From NCBI RefSeq assembly GCF_028863665.1, contig NZ_JARBFX010000001.1, positions 1-64,000 of the forward strand: a stretch of DNA of 64,000 nucleotides, read 5' to 3'. A program made the position numbers and the translations under genes. Source of the DNA: Aquabacter sediminis. Its GTDB lineage: Bacteria > Pseudomonadota > Alphaproteobacteria > Rhizobiales > Xanthobacteraceae. Below the pieces are notes generated by a model. It searched no databases, had not been told where the DNA came from, and saw only the letters and a program-made list of their open reading frames with translations. Shown piece by piece: positions 54,882-62,945 of this stretch; positions within the stretch are counted from its first letter, which is position 1; every line of letters starts with the position of its first letter.

Positions 54882-55507
54882 GCCAGACCTCGACCGCGAC
54901 CACGGCCGAAGCCCCGGTCTTCTACGAAGTCGACGAGCACGCCCATCCCGAAGGCCACAGCACCGCGCTGGGCTTCTGGATCTATCTGATGAGCGACTGC
55001 CTCATCTTCGCGATGCTCTTCGCCACCTATGCGGTGCTCGGCGGCAATTATGCCGCCGGGCCGTCCCCGAAGGACCTGTTCGATCTCAAGCTGGTGGCGC
55101 TGAACACCACCATGCTGCTCCTGTCCTCCATCACCTACGGCTTCGCCATGCTCGCCATGGCCAAGGACAAGGTGAAGGAGGTGCAGGTGTGGCTGGCGAT
55201 CACGGGCCTGTTCGGCCTCGCCTTCCTCGGCATCGAGCTCTACGAGTTCCACCACATGATCCATGAAGGTGCCACGCCCCAGCGCAGCGCCTTCCTGTCC
55301 GCCTTTTTCACCCTGGTGGGCACCCACGGCCTTCACGTCACCTTCGGCATCATCTGGCTGGTGACGATGATGGTGCAGGTCTCCAAGAAGGGTCTGATCG
55401 CGGCCAACAAGCGGCGCCTCAACTGCCTGAGCATGTTCTGGCACTTTCTGGACGTGATCTGGATCGGCGTCTTCACCTTTGTCTATCTCATGGGGGTGCT
55501 GAGATGA
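54878..55507 (+). CDS. cyoC: cytochrome bo3 ubiquinol oxidase subunit III
   Basis: 209 residues, five transmembrane helices. [34 protein letters not shown] and [14 protein letters not shown] are characteristic of subunit III. It stabilises the oxidase core. ATGA overlaps with cyoB and cyoD at both ends. Confidence 0.95.
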   Translation: MSQTSTATTAEAPVFYEVDEHAHPEGHSTALGFWIYLMSDCLIFAMLFATYAVLGGNYAAGPSPKDLFDLKLVALNTTMLLLSSITYGFAMLAMAKDKVKEVQVWLAITGLFGLAFLGIELYEFHHMIHEGATPQRSAFLSAFFTLVGTHGLHVTFGIIWLVTMMVQVSKKGLIAANKRRLNCLSMFWHFLDVIWIGVFTFVYLMGVLR

Positions 55508-55911
55508 GCACCGACACGCACGCCAACACCGCCGCGCACGCCGAGGGCCACGGCCACGGTCATGATGCCCACGGTCATGACGAACACGCTCATGGCTCGT
55601 TCGGCAGCTACATGGCCGGCTTTGTCCTGTCGGTCATCCTCACCGCCATTCCCTTCTGGCTGGTGATGGGCGAGGTCCTGTCGGACAAGACGCTGACCGC
55701 CATCGTCATCATGGGCTTCGCCGTGGTGCAGATCGTGGTGCATATGGTGTTCTTCCTCCATATGACCCCGAAGGCGGAGGGCGGCTGGTCCTTCACGGCC
55801 CTCATCTTCACCGTGATCGTGGTGGTGATCGCCCTCAGCGGCTCGCTGTGGGTCATGTACCACCTCAACACGAACATGATGCCGACACACGAGATGAGCC
55901 AGCCGCGTTGA
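55504..55911 (+). CDS. cyoD: cytochrome bo3 ubiquinol oxidase subunit IV
   Basis: 135 residues with three transmembrane helices ([66 protein letters not shown]; the last two split here). The N-terminal 32 residues contain nine histidines ([17 protein letters not shown]), far more than the E. coli subunit, and could bind metal. The subunit helps assemble CuB in subunit I. Confidence 0.94.
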   Translation: MSTDTHANTAAHAEGHGHGHDAHGHDEHAHGSFGSYMAGFVLSVILTAIPFWLVMGEVLSDKTLTAIVIMGFAVVQIVVHMVFFLHMTPKAEGGWSFTALIFTVIVVVIALSGSLWVMYHLNTNMMPTHEMSQPR

Positions 55912-56672
55912 GCGGGGCATCTCCCACCGGACCGGGGGCGGGCGAAACGTCCCCCGGTCCCTCTCCGTCTCCCCGTCGCCGGCCGGTGGCGTTCTGCCTC
56001 TTCCTCTTGGTGGCGGCCGCGCTCTTCAGCGGCCTCGGCTTCTGGCAGGTGGAGCGGCGGGCCTGGAAGCACGATTTGATCGCGCGGGTGGATGCCCGGA
56101 TCCATGCGCCGGCTGTTCCGGCACCCGGTCCGCAGGCCTGGCCGCAGGTCTCGCCCGACACATCCGAATATCTGCGCGTGACCGCACGCGGGCGTTTTGT
56201 GCCCGCCAAGGCCGCCCTGGTGCAGGCGGTGACGACGCTCGGCCCGGGCTTCTGGTTCATGGTGCCGCTTGAGACCGACCAGGGCTTCACCATTCTCGTC
56301 AATCGCGGCTATGTGCCCGGTGACTGGAAGGATCCGGCGGCCCGCACCGATCCCGCGCCGCCCGGCGAGGTCACCGTCAGCGGCCTTCTGCGTCTCACCG
56401 AGCCCGGCGGCGGCTTCCTGCGCGCCAATGATCCGGCCGGCGACCGCTGGTTCTCCCGCGACGTGGCCGCCATCGCCGCCGCGCGCGGCCTTGGCCCGGT
56501 CGCGCCTTATTTCATTGATTCGGACGCCGCGGGACCGGCGGGGCGCTTCCCGGCCGGCGGGCTGACGGTGGTGTCCTTCCCCGACAATCACCTCGTCTAT
56601 GCCCTCACCTGGTTCGCGATGGCGCTGCTGTCGGCCGGCGCCGCCATCGCCTTGTGGCGGCGGCGGATCTGA
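55908..56672 (+). CDS. SURF1-family oxidase assembly protein
   Basis: 254 residues: an N-terminal helix (FCLFLLVAAALFSGLGFWQVERR), a periplasmic domain (ARGRFVPAKAALVQ, ILVNRGYVPGDW, PDNHLVYALTWFAMALLSA) and a C-terminal helix. SURF1 proteins deliver or insert haem into subunit I. The start is probably TTG at 55908, overlapping the cyoD stop; GTG at 55986 is possible. It takes the place that cyoE (haem O synthase) has in E. coli. Confidence 0.88.
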   Translation: MSGASPTGPGAGETSPGPSPSPRRRPVAFCLFLLVAAALFSGLGFWQVERRAWKHDLIARVDARIHAPAVPAPGPQAWPQVSPDTSEYLRVTARGRFVPAKAALVQAVTTLGPGFWFMVPLETDQGFTILVNRGYVPGDWKDPAARTDPAPPGEVTVSGLLRLTEPGGGFLRANDPAGDRWFSRDVAAIAAARGLGPVAPYFIDSDAAGPAGRFPAGGLTVVSFPDNHLVYALTWFAMALLSAGAAIALWRRRI

Positions 56673-56776
56673 GCCCGCCTCCCGGCATCTGTGCACCATC
56701 CCAAGGGCGCGCATCCGGTCTATAAGGGCTGAGGCTTCCTCGCCCGTCCTTCACCCCGAGCCCGCGTGTCCGCCTG

Positions 56777-58060
56777 ATGCCCCTTTCCAATCCCGACATG
56801 GAGGGCAAGAAGAACCTGCTGTTGGTGATCCAGCTGCGCTGGATCGCGGCGGCCGGGCAGGTGGTGACCATCCTGGTGGCGGAGCTCTGGTATCGCATTC
56901 ATTTGCCGCTGCTGGAAATGGCCTCCGTGCTGGGCTTTCTTGCGGCCCTCAACCTGGTGAGCGTGTGGCGGCACCAGCGTCAGGGTGTAGTGACCAACAT
57001 GGAGCTCCTGGTCGAGCTGCTCCTGGATGTGACCGCCCTGACCATCCAGCTTTATCTGAGCGGCGGCATCACCAACCCCTTCATCTCGCTTTTCCTGCTC
57101 CAGGTGGGGCTGGGCGCCGTTCTTCTGGAGGCGTGGTCCGCCTGGATCCTCGCCACGGCGGCGGCGGGCTGCTTCGTGTGGCTGACCCGGGCCTACATGC
57201 CCCTGGTGCTGCCGCTCGGGCTCGATGAGAGCCTGGCCGAACTCCAGGTGCAGGGCATGTTCGTGTGCTTCGTGCTCACGGCGGCCCTGCTGGTCCTGTT
57301 CCTCAACCAGATCAGCCGGAACCTGCGGGACCGCGACGCGCATCTGGCTGACCTGCGCCAGCGCTCGGCCGAGGAGGACCACATCGTGCGCCTGGGCCTC
57401 CTGGCGTCGGGCGCAGCGCACGAATTGGGGACGCCGCTGTCCACCATCTCCGTCATCCTGAATGACTGGCGACGCATGCCGGTCATCAAGGCAGACCCTG
57501 ACCTTGCCGAGGAGATCGCCGAGATGCAGAGCCAGATCGGTCGCTGCAAGGCCATCGTCTCCGGCATCCTGCTCTCATCGGGCGAGGCGCGCGGCGAGGG
57601 GACGCAGCGCACCACCGCGCCTGGATTCATCAACGAGGTGGTTGCCGAATGGCGGGACAGCCGCTCGCCCTCGGTCTTGGAGTTCCGCAATCTGGTGCGC
57701 AGTGCGGATCCCATCATCTCGGACACCGCCTTGAAGCAAGTCATCTTCAACGTGTTCGACAACGCCCTGGAGGCCTCCCCCGACTGGGTCAGCGTGACGG
57801 CCGAGGAAGCGGGGGGCGATCTTGTGATGACCGTGCGCGATGCCGGGCCGGGATTTCCGCCGGACATGCTGGATGAGATCGGCAAGCCCTATCGCTCCAC
57901 CAAGAACCGGACCGGCGGCGGCCTCGGGCTGTTCCTGGTGATGAATGTGATCCGCAAGCTCGGAGGGCGCGTTACCGTACGGAACGAGTTGAACGGCGCA
58001 TGCGTCACGCTTGCCTTCCCATTGTCCGCCTTGTCGCCGGGAGGCGCCCATGGACACTAA
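56777..58060 (+). CDS. regB: redox-sensing histidine kinase RegB/PrrB/ActS
   Basis: 427 residues. Six transmembrane helices precede the kinase core. The ubiquinone-binding heptapeptide GGITNPF (96-102), the phosphorylated His215 in GAAHELGTPLST and the redox-active Cys257 (GRCKAIV) are all present, followed by the N box DNALEASPDWV and the G boxes DAGPGFP and GGGLGLFL. RegB monitors the quinone pool and adjusts respiration and C1/N2/CO2 metabolism. It overlaps regA by 11 bases. Confidence 0.94.
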   Translation: MPLSNPDMEGKKNLLLVIQLRWIAAAGQVVTILVAELWYRIHLPLLEMASVLGFLAALNLVSVWRHQRQGVVTNMELLVELLLDVTALTIQLYLSGGITNPFISLFLLQVGLGAVLLEAWSAWILATAAAGCFVWLTRAYMPLVLPLGLDESLAELQVQGMFVCFVLTAALLVLFLNQISRNLRDRDAHLADLRQRSAEEDHIVRLGLLASGAAHELGTPLSTISVILNDWRRMPVIKADPDLAEEIAEMQSQIGRCKAIVSGILLSSGEARGEGTQRTTAPGFINEVVAEWRDSRSPSVLEFRNLVRSADPIISDTALKQVIFNVFDNALEASPDWVSVTAEEAGGDLVMTVRDAGPGFPPDMLDEIGKPYRSTKNRTGGGLGLFLVMNVIRKLGGRVTVRNELNGACVTLAFPLSALSPGGAHGH

Positions 58061-58583
58061 TGGCCTGCTCCTGATCGTCGAGGACGACGAGACACTCGCC
58101 AAGGCGCTGCGTCGCTCCTTCGAGCGGCGAGACTATGATGTGCGCGTGTGCGCCACCATTGAGGGCGTGCGCGAGCTGATCGAGGACGCCAGCCCTGACT
58201 TTGCCGTGGTGGACCTGAAGCTGGCCAATGGCTCCGGCCTGGAATGCGTCAAGCTGCTGCACGGGCGCAACGAGGACTGCCGGATCGTGGTCCTCACCGG
58301 CTTTGCCAGCATCGCCACGGCGGTGGAGGCGATCAAGCTCGGTGCCTGTCACTACCTCGCCAAGCCCGCCAATACGGACGATATCGAGGCCGCCTTCGGG
58401 CGCGCGGAGGGAGACGAGACCATCGCGGTCACCGCCCGTCCCACGTCGCTGAAGAATCTGGAATGGGAGCGCATCCACCAGACCCTGGCGGAGACGGACT
58501 TCAACATTTCCGAGACCGCCCGGCGCCTCGGCATGCACCGGCGGACCCTCGCCCGGAAGCTGGAAAAGAAGCGCGTGCCATGA
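58050..58583 (+). CDS. regA: response regulator RegA/PrrA/ActR
   Basis: 177 residues: receiver domain with the acidic pair Glu11-Asp12-Asp13, phosphoacceptor Asp55 (AVVDLKLANGSG) and Lys in YLAKPAN; a proline-containing linker; and the Fis-type HTH ISETARRLGMHRRTLARKLEKK, nearly invariant in this family. It is the partner of RegB. ATG at 58050 with GGGAGG just upstream. It is a likely regulator of the neighbouring cyo operon. Confidence 0.95.
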   Translation: MDTNGLLLIVEDDETLAKALRRSFERRDYDVRVCATIEGVRELIEDASPDFAVVDLKLANGSGLECVKLLHGRNEDCRIVVLTGFASIATAVEAIKLGACHYLAKPANTDDIEAAFGRAEGDETIAVTARPTSLKNLEWERIHQTLAETDFNISETARRLGMHRRTLARKLEKKRVP

Positions 58584-58587
58584 GGAG

Positions 58588-58612
58588 GCCGGCCGGGTCG
58601 CCCCCGGCCGGC
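58588..58612. terminator. GC-rich stem-loop between regA and the TonB receptor gene
   Basis: GCCGGCCGGG (58588-58597) and CCCGGCCGGC (58603-58612) form a perfect 10-bp stem with loop TCGCC. There is no T-run, so it may act as a barrier or bidirectional structure rather than a full intrinsic terminator. Confidence 0.55.
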
Positions 58613-58624
58613 TGAGGCGGACGG

Positions 58625-60910
58625 TCAGAAGGAGACCGTCACGCGGGTGTTGATGGACCGGCCGGGGCCCGCCACCGGATAACCCCAGGCGGGTGACGTG
58701 CCCATCATGGATGAGACCTGGTAGTTGACGAGGTTGGCTCCTCCGAGCGGCAGGTCATATTCGGTGTCGAGGATGTTATCGATGCCGAACGCGATGTTGA
58801 CCTGGTTCCATTGGTAGCTGGTGCGGAAATTAAGCAGCGCATAGGCGGAGGTTTCCACCTCGTTGCGCACCTCGTTCACCAGCGTCTTCGCGCCTACCAA
58901 TTGCACCTCGAAGCTGGAACTCCAGTTGCCGAGCGTGTGGTCCAGCGCCAGCGTCGCGTTGACGGGCATCATGTGATAGAGGTTGATGCCATCGGTGCGC
59001 TGGCCGCGCACGAAGTTCAGCGCGCCCCGGAAGGTGCCCTGGCCATAGGTGCGGTCGTCCCACAGTGCCAGCTTGCCATCGATGTTCACGCCATAGAGCC
59101 AGGCGTCGAAATTGGCGAACTGCAGGAACACGAAGGTGTTCTGCGCGGTGAGATTGTTCGGCAGGCTGGAGAGGCAGCCGGGCAGGGCGCAACGTTGGAC
59201 GTCGATATAGTCCTGCACATAGCTGTAATAGGGCGAGACGCGCAGCTGCCAGACCTTGTTGGCCGGGTCGTGCCAGTCGGCGGTGAAGCTCACTGTGTGC
59301 GCCTTCTCGGGCACCAGGTCGATATTGCCCACATAGCCGTTGCCGTCGCCGAACCAGCCGATCATGTCCATGGCCATGGCATTGGTGGACCAGGCATAGC
59401 GCTCATAGAGGTTGGGCGAGCGCGTCTTGCGGGCAAGGCCGAACTCATAGAGCGAGAAGGCATTGGCCTCGTAGCGGACGATGGCGGAACCGTCGATGTT
59501 GAAGTCGGTGCGCTGGTGGCTGAGGGCGTTGAAGGCGGCGGCGTTGGCGCCGTACATCATTTCATTATAGCCCTGGACGTCGCCCGTATTCATCCAGACG
59601 ATGTCGTTGCGCAGGCCGATGATGGTGGACCACTGGGCATTCACCTGCCGCTGCCACTCGGCATAATAGCCGAACCGCAGGCGCTGGCCGTTATTGATGT
59701 TGATGAAGGTGTTGGGTCCCATCATCATCGAGCCGTCGACGGGCGGCCACCAGTCGTCGAGATTGTTGTAGAAGAGGTCGTTGCCGACCCGCACCACGTC
59801 GATGGCGCTGGCGGCGATGGTGCCCTTCACCGTGTAGCCCATGTCGGTGCTGCGGGTATCCATGGGCATGTCGCCGGTCTTGTCCGGCTGGATGAAGCCC
59901 ATGGTGTGGCGGACATTGTTGGCGAAGGCGGTCGCCTCCAGCTTGCCCCAGTCGAAATATCCCTCATAGGCCCCGTTCACGAACACCGACTTGTTGTCGA
60001 CCATGTCCATGTATTGGTTCACATAGCCCTGATAGGGGATGAACTGCCCTCCCACCTGGACCGTCAGGAGGCCGTCATTCGCCAGCTTCTTGGAAATGCT
60101 GAGCGCGTGGTTCTGCGTCTCATACATGGTGGACTTGATGACGGTGCCGTTGCCGGACGTGTAGTCGCTGGCCCGCACCCAGCCGCCCGTATAGGTGACG
60201 CTGGTGTCCTCGTTTGAGGCGGTGGCGTTCACGTCGACGCCGTAGCCATTGCCGTTGCCCCGATAGAAGCCGGAGACGCTGCCGGTCACCTTCACCGCCT
60301 GTCCCGGCGTGAAGGCGGGAGGGGCCAGGGACACATCCACCCGCGCTCCCGTATAGTCGCCGCCGGCGCTGACCGGCGCGGTGGCGGTATACACTTTCAC
60401 CTTCGAGATCTGGGCCGGGTTCACATAGGACAAAGGCGGATTCATCTCGTTCGGGCAGGCCGGCGAGAAGATCATGGAGTTGATGGCGACCTGGACGCGG
60501 TCCGCGCCCATGCCGTTCACCATGGGCAAGCTCGAAACGCCGCCAGCGCCCCAGGCGGCGCCGCCGGGAAGCCTGGAGACGAGCGAGCCGGAATCGCTGG
60601 TGAAGAGGGTCGCCCGCGCGGCCTCGTCAGCGGAGAGGGTCGACGTGTCGATAGGGGTGAAGGGGGCGAGCCCCGCGCCCCGTCCCCCGCTGCCACCGAT
60701 GCTGGTGGTGGTCACCATGATGGTTGGAAGCTCCGGTTGCGGCGCGCTCATGCCGGCCGTTTGCGCGTGGGCGGGGCTGGAAGCGATCTGGAGCAGGAGG
60801 AGCACGGCCAGCGGCGCCATGGGAGCCGCCACAGCAAGGGGTGCGGGAGAGGCGAGGGCGGTGCTTCGGTGCAAGGCGCCGCGCAGGGGGGAGAGGCAGA
60901 AGTCTGTCAT
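58625..60910 (-). CDS. TonB-dependent outer-membrane receptor, probably for copper
   Basis: 761 residues. A long signal region ends ASSPAHAQ. The plug domain (FTPIDTSTLSADEAARATLFTSDSGSLVSRLPGG, shown here in two parts) is followed by a beta-barrel ending in RVTVSF, with a terminal aromatic as usual. Methionine-rich clusters (SMMMGPNTF, EMMYGANA, NAMAMDMIGWF, VSSMMGTS) recall copper receptors of the OprC/PcuB type. It lies 185 bases downstream of a copper-leader-like ORF and near PCuAC and SCO genes. Copper is an inference; haem or another metal is possible. ATG at 60910 or TTG at 60922. Confidence 0.85.
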   Translation of the reverse strand: MTDFCLSPLRGALHRSTALASPAPLAVAAPMAPLAVLLLLQIASSPAHAQTAGMSAPQPELPTIMVTTTSIGGSGGRGAGLAPFTPIDTSTLSADEAARATLFTSDSGSLVSRLPGGAAWGAGGVSSLPMVNGMGADRVQVAINSMIFSPACPNEMNPPLSYVNPAQISKVKVYTATAPVSAGGDYTGARVDVSLAPPAFTPGQAVKVTGSVSGFYRGNGNGYGVDVNATASNEDTSVTYTGGWVRASDYTSGNGTVIKSTMYETQNHALSISKKLANDGLLTVQVGGQFIPYQGYVNQYMDMVDNKSVFVNGAYEGYFDWGKLEATAFANNVRHTMGFIQPDKTGDMPMDTRSTDMGYTVKGTIAASAIDVVRVGNDLFYNNLDDWWPPVDGSMMMGPNTFININNGQRLRFGYYAEWQRQVNAQWSTIIGLRNDIVWMNTGDVQGYNEMMYGANAAAFNALSHQRTDFNIDGSAIVRYEANAFSLYEFGLARKTRSPNLYERYAWSTNAMAMDMIGWFGDGNGYVGNIDLVPEKAHTVSFTADWHDPANKVWQLRVSPYYSYVQDYIDVQRCALPGCLSSLPNNLTAQNTFVFLQFANFDAWLYGVNIDGKLALWDDRTYGQGTFRGALNFVRGQRTDGINLYHMMPVNATLALDHTLGNWSSSFEVQLVGAKTLVNEVRNEVETSAYALLNFRTSYQWNQVNIAFGIDNILDTEYDLPLGGANLVNYQVSSMMGTSPAWGYPVAGPGRSINTRVTVSF

Positions 60911-60978
60911 GTCGAACCGCAAGGTTGGGGCGCGGCATCGGCTGGTCGCGGGTGCTTACCCGTCGGGACCTGCGCGCC

Positions 60979-61006
60979 GGCGCAAGGAGGGAAGGGGAGG
61001 GTGCAT
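60979..61006 (-). promoter_or_regulatory. pyrimidine-rich tract between leader ORF and TonB receptor gene
   Basis: On the transcribed minus strand this reads ACCCTCCCCTTCCCTCCTTG, C/T-rich with few G, in the 185 bases between the leader stop (61096) and the receptor start (60910). Such tracts can serve as Rho-utilisation sites. In copper-responsive leaders described elsewhere, Rho-dependent termination is part of control, so this is a candidate element only. Confidence 0.35.
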
Positions 61007-61095
61007 CGGGACAGCCGTGGCCGGGCAGCCGCCGGCGCGAAGCGCAAGGCGTTGGCTGGACGGGAAGAGGGCGTGTTCCTGCGCGTCCGCTGGTT

Positions 61096-61542
61096 TCAGG
61101 TGACCCGAACGGGGGGATCGCGCGGGCGAAAGCCGGGGCGATCCGCCGGGATGTGAACCGGTTGCGCGTGGCCCGGCTGGAATCGCAGGGGGGTCGCGAG
61201 CCGCTCGATGTGCAAGTTCGGAGCGGGCGGCGGAAGGACCACCGCGTCCACCCGCGAGAGGCACAGCGGGCAGTGGAGGACGGCGGCTTGCGGGCCGTGC
61301 GGCACCCCATCGGAGGCCCCTTCGGCCCCCTCCTGGAGGTCACCGGCGCCGACGGTTGAAAGGCAAAGGCTCCCGGCATCGAACGCATTGGCGGCCTGCG
61401 CGGCCATGAGGCCGCTCGCCAGGACCACCTGAAACACCAGCGCATAGGCCAGGAGGAGGGGCAGAAGGGCGAACGTGGCGCGCGCGAGGCTGGACGCGCG
61501 AACGCCCGCCTTCGTCTTCGCCCGTGCCCGACCGCCCTGCAT
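61096..61542 (-). CDS. DUF2946-like small protein, candidate copper-sensing leader (1)
   Basis: 148 residues. A hydrophobic helix (20-47), Cys60, a paired motif HCPLC (Cys91, Cys94), a Pro-rich LPPPAPN and a C-terminal RDPP followed by four residues. This layout fits DUF2946 and the CruR/CutF copper-responsive leader class, whose nascent chains act in cis on the next gene. Here the next gene is the TonB receptor. ATG at 61542 is chosen for the strong AGGGGGA before it; other ATGs at 61575 and 61581 and a TTG at 61617 are in frame. It could instead be an ordinary membrane protein. Confidence 0.68.
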   Translation of the reverse strand: MQGGRARAKTKAGVRASSLARATFALLPLLLAYALVFQVVLASGLMAAQAANAFDAGSLCLSTVGAGDLQEGAEGASDGVPHGPQAAVLHCPLCLSRVDAVVLPPPAPNLHIERLATPLRFQPGHAQPVHIPADRPGFRPRDPPVRVT

Positions 61543-61723
61543 TTGTTTCCCCCTGCCCCGTTCCGCCCATCCCATGCCCATGGCGTGCAGGCTTCCGCGA
61601 AGGATCACATGCGGCAAGGGGACTGAGGGCGCGATCGCTCTCGAACTATGGCAGAATATTGCCTGAATGGCAGCTGCATTTCCACAATTTACGAAAGTAA
61701 TGCTTAGATAATGAGTTGAAACT

Positions 61724-61745
61724 AAACGCGTTCGGGCACGCGTTT
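61724..61745 (-). terminator. intrinsic terminator after hemP
   Basis: AAACGCGT (61724-61731) and ACGCGTTT (61738-61745) make a perfect 8-bp stem with loop TCGGGC. On the minus strand it follows the hemP stop by 50 bases and runs into TTTAGTTTC. It separates hemP from the leader/TonB unit, which must then have its own promoter in 61543-61723. Confidence 0.7.
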
Positions 61746-61795
61746 TCGTTCCCTGAGGCGGATCGCGTCAAGGTGAAAAACCGTAATGAGGAAAC

Positions 61796-61981
61796 TTATT
61801 TTGTCAGAATGAGCGTATTTTTTCTTGTGAGTGTCAGTGTGTAGACTTGATCTCCATGGGCGATGCGAATCCGGCGGTCGCCCTGGAACAGGTCCCCGCT
61901 CTCGATGCATCCGCTCACCACCGGCACGGCCCGGACAGGCTTCGGCTGGGGCGGAGCAGGGGCCAGGCGAACGATGCGCAT
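61796..61981 (-). CDS. hemP: HemP/HmuP-family hemin uptake protein
   Basis: 61 residues ending in GDRRIRIAHGDQVYTLTLTRKNTLILTK (two blocks), the HemP core (S-x-x-L-x-x-G-x-R-x-I-x-H-G-x-x-x-Y-x-L-x-x-T). HmuP in Bradyrhizobium co-activates haem uptake genes. ATG at 61981 follows GGGAGAGGA; upstream in-frame ATGs have no such site. It is placed between copper chaperone genes and a TonB receptor and has its own terminator. No haem transport genes are nearby. Confidence 0.82.
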   Translation of the reverse strand: MRIVRLAPAPPQPKPVRAVPVVSGCIESGDLFQGDRRIRIAHGDQVYTLTLTRKNTLILTK

Positions 61982-62030
61982 GCGTCCTCTCCCTCGCATT
62001 GGACTCATGACCGGCCAAGGCCGGAGCGAA

Positions 62031-62053
62031 GGGACACGGCCACGCCGTGTCCC
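62031..62053 (-). terminator. stem-loop after the copper-chaperone operon
   Basis: GGGACACGGC (62031-62040) and GCCGTGTCCC (62044-62053) pair perfectly with a CAC loop, followed on the minus strand by TTCGC. It lies 13 bases past the stop of the small membrane protein gene. The weak T-run makes it a moderate terminator. A second palindrome, CCGGCC-AA-GGCCGG, is at 62011-62024. Confidence 0.6.
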
Positions 62054-62066
62054 GAGGGGCGCCTTG

Positions 62067-62303
62067 TCAGGCGCGGATCATGACCGGCAGCACGAAGCGC
62101 GCGAGCACCGCCATCTGACCAAAAATCCAGGCCAAGGCTGCCACGTCGCGCAGATCCAGGCCGTCCCCGCGGATATCGATGAGGGTCATTGCCCCCGTCA
62201 GACCCAGGCCCTGTACGCCGGCGGCAAAGAGAAATCCGGCTGCGGCGCCCGAGACGAAGGTCACCGCGAGGTCCGCGAGGGCGGAACGGGCTTCGGCCCT
62301 CAT
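62067..62303 (-). CDS. small two-helix membrane protein of the copper operon
   Basis: 78 residues with two hydrophobic segments (about 11-36 and 54-75) flanking a short acidic loop (DIRGDGLDLRD). It overlaps the SCO stop as ATGA, so it is translationally coupled to the PCuAC-SCO genes. I do not recognise the family. It has no cysteines and few metal ligands, so any role in copper delivery is inferred from position only. Confidence 0.72.
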   Translation of the reverse strand: MRAEARSALADLAVTFVSGAAAGFLFAAGVQGLGLTGAMTLIDIRGDGLDLRDVAALAWIFGQMAVLARFVLPVMIRA

Positions 62304-62941
62304 GACGGACCCGCCGATTTTGCCAGCAGCTCGCGCAGCTTGCGGTCGCGGGTGGCTTCATCATCCTTGTAGGCGATGAAGCCCTCATAGCCGCCCTTGG
62401 CGTCCATCAGATAGATGAGCGCCGTATGGTCCATGGTGTAGTCGCCGTCTGAAGTCGGCACTTTCCGCCAATAGACCCGATAGGCCTTGGCCGCCGCCTC
62501 CATCTCCTTCTGGCTGCCTGACAGCCCGATGATGCGCGGATCGAAGGACTGGAGATATCGGGCGAGAATCTCGGGCGTGTCCCGCTCGGGATCCACGGTG
62601 ACAAACAGGACCTTCAGCTTGTCCGCCTCCGGTCCGAGCCGCTTCAGCGATTCGGACATTTCCCACAGGCTGGTCGGGCAGATTTCCGGGCAGTGGGTGA
62701 AGCCGAAGAAGATGGCAAAGGGCGCGCCCTTCAGGTCCTGGTCGGACAACGTGCCGCCTTTTGAGGAGGCCAGCTTGAAGGGGCCGCCAATGGCGGCCGG
62801 AGCGGCGGCGGAGGCCGAGCCGGACGGAGCGAGTCGGCTGCCACCGCCCGTGAACGGTGTCACCGCCAAGCCCGCGCCCAGCAGAAGCAGGGCCCCGGCC
62901 GTCGCGGCCAGGGCGAGCGTTGGAATCTTGAACCTGGCCAT
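62300..62941 (-). CDS. SCO1/SenC copper chaperone
   Basis: 213 residues. An N-terminal membrane anchor (7-29) is followed by a thioredoxin-like domain: FGFTHCPEICPTSL with Cys84 and Cys88, VTVDPERDTPE, and the third copper ligand His172 in DHTALIYLMD. SCO proteins load copper into haem-copper oxidases in the periplasm. ATG at 62941 is four bases after the PCuAC stop. Classical alphaproteobacterial regB-senC-regA clusters hold a homologue; here it sits in a separate copper operon. Confidence 0.94.
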   Translation of the reverse strand: MARFKIPTLALAATAGALLLLGAGLAVTPFTGGGSRLAPSGSASAAAPAAIGGPFKLASSKGGTLSDQDLKGAPFAIFFGFTHCPEICPTSLWEMSESLKRLGPEADKLKVLFVTVDPERDTPEILARYLQSFDPRIIGLSGSQKEMEAAAKAYRVYWRKVPTSDGDYTMDHTALIYLMDAKGGYEGFIAYKDDEATRDRKLRELLAKSAGPS

Positions 62942-62945
62942 GGGG

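Noticed and set aside
58811..60217. 468-codon plus-strand frame opposite the TonB receptor gene
   Set aside because: Antisense shadow; the minus strand encodes a receptor with signal region, plug and terminal aromatic strand.
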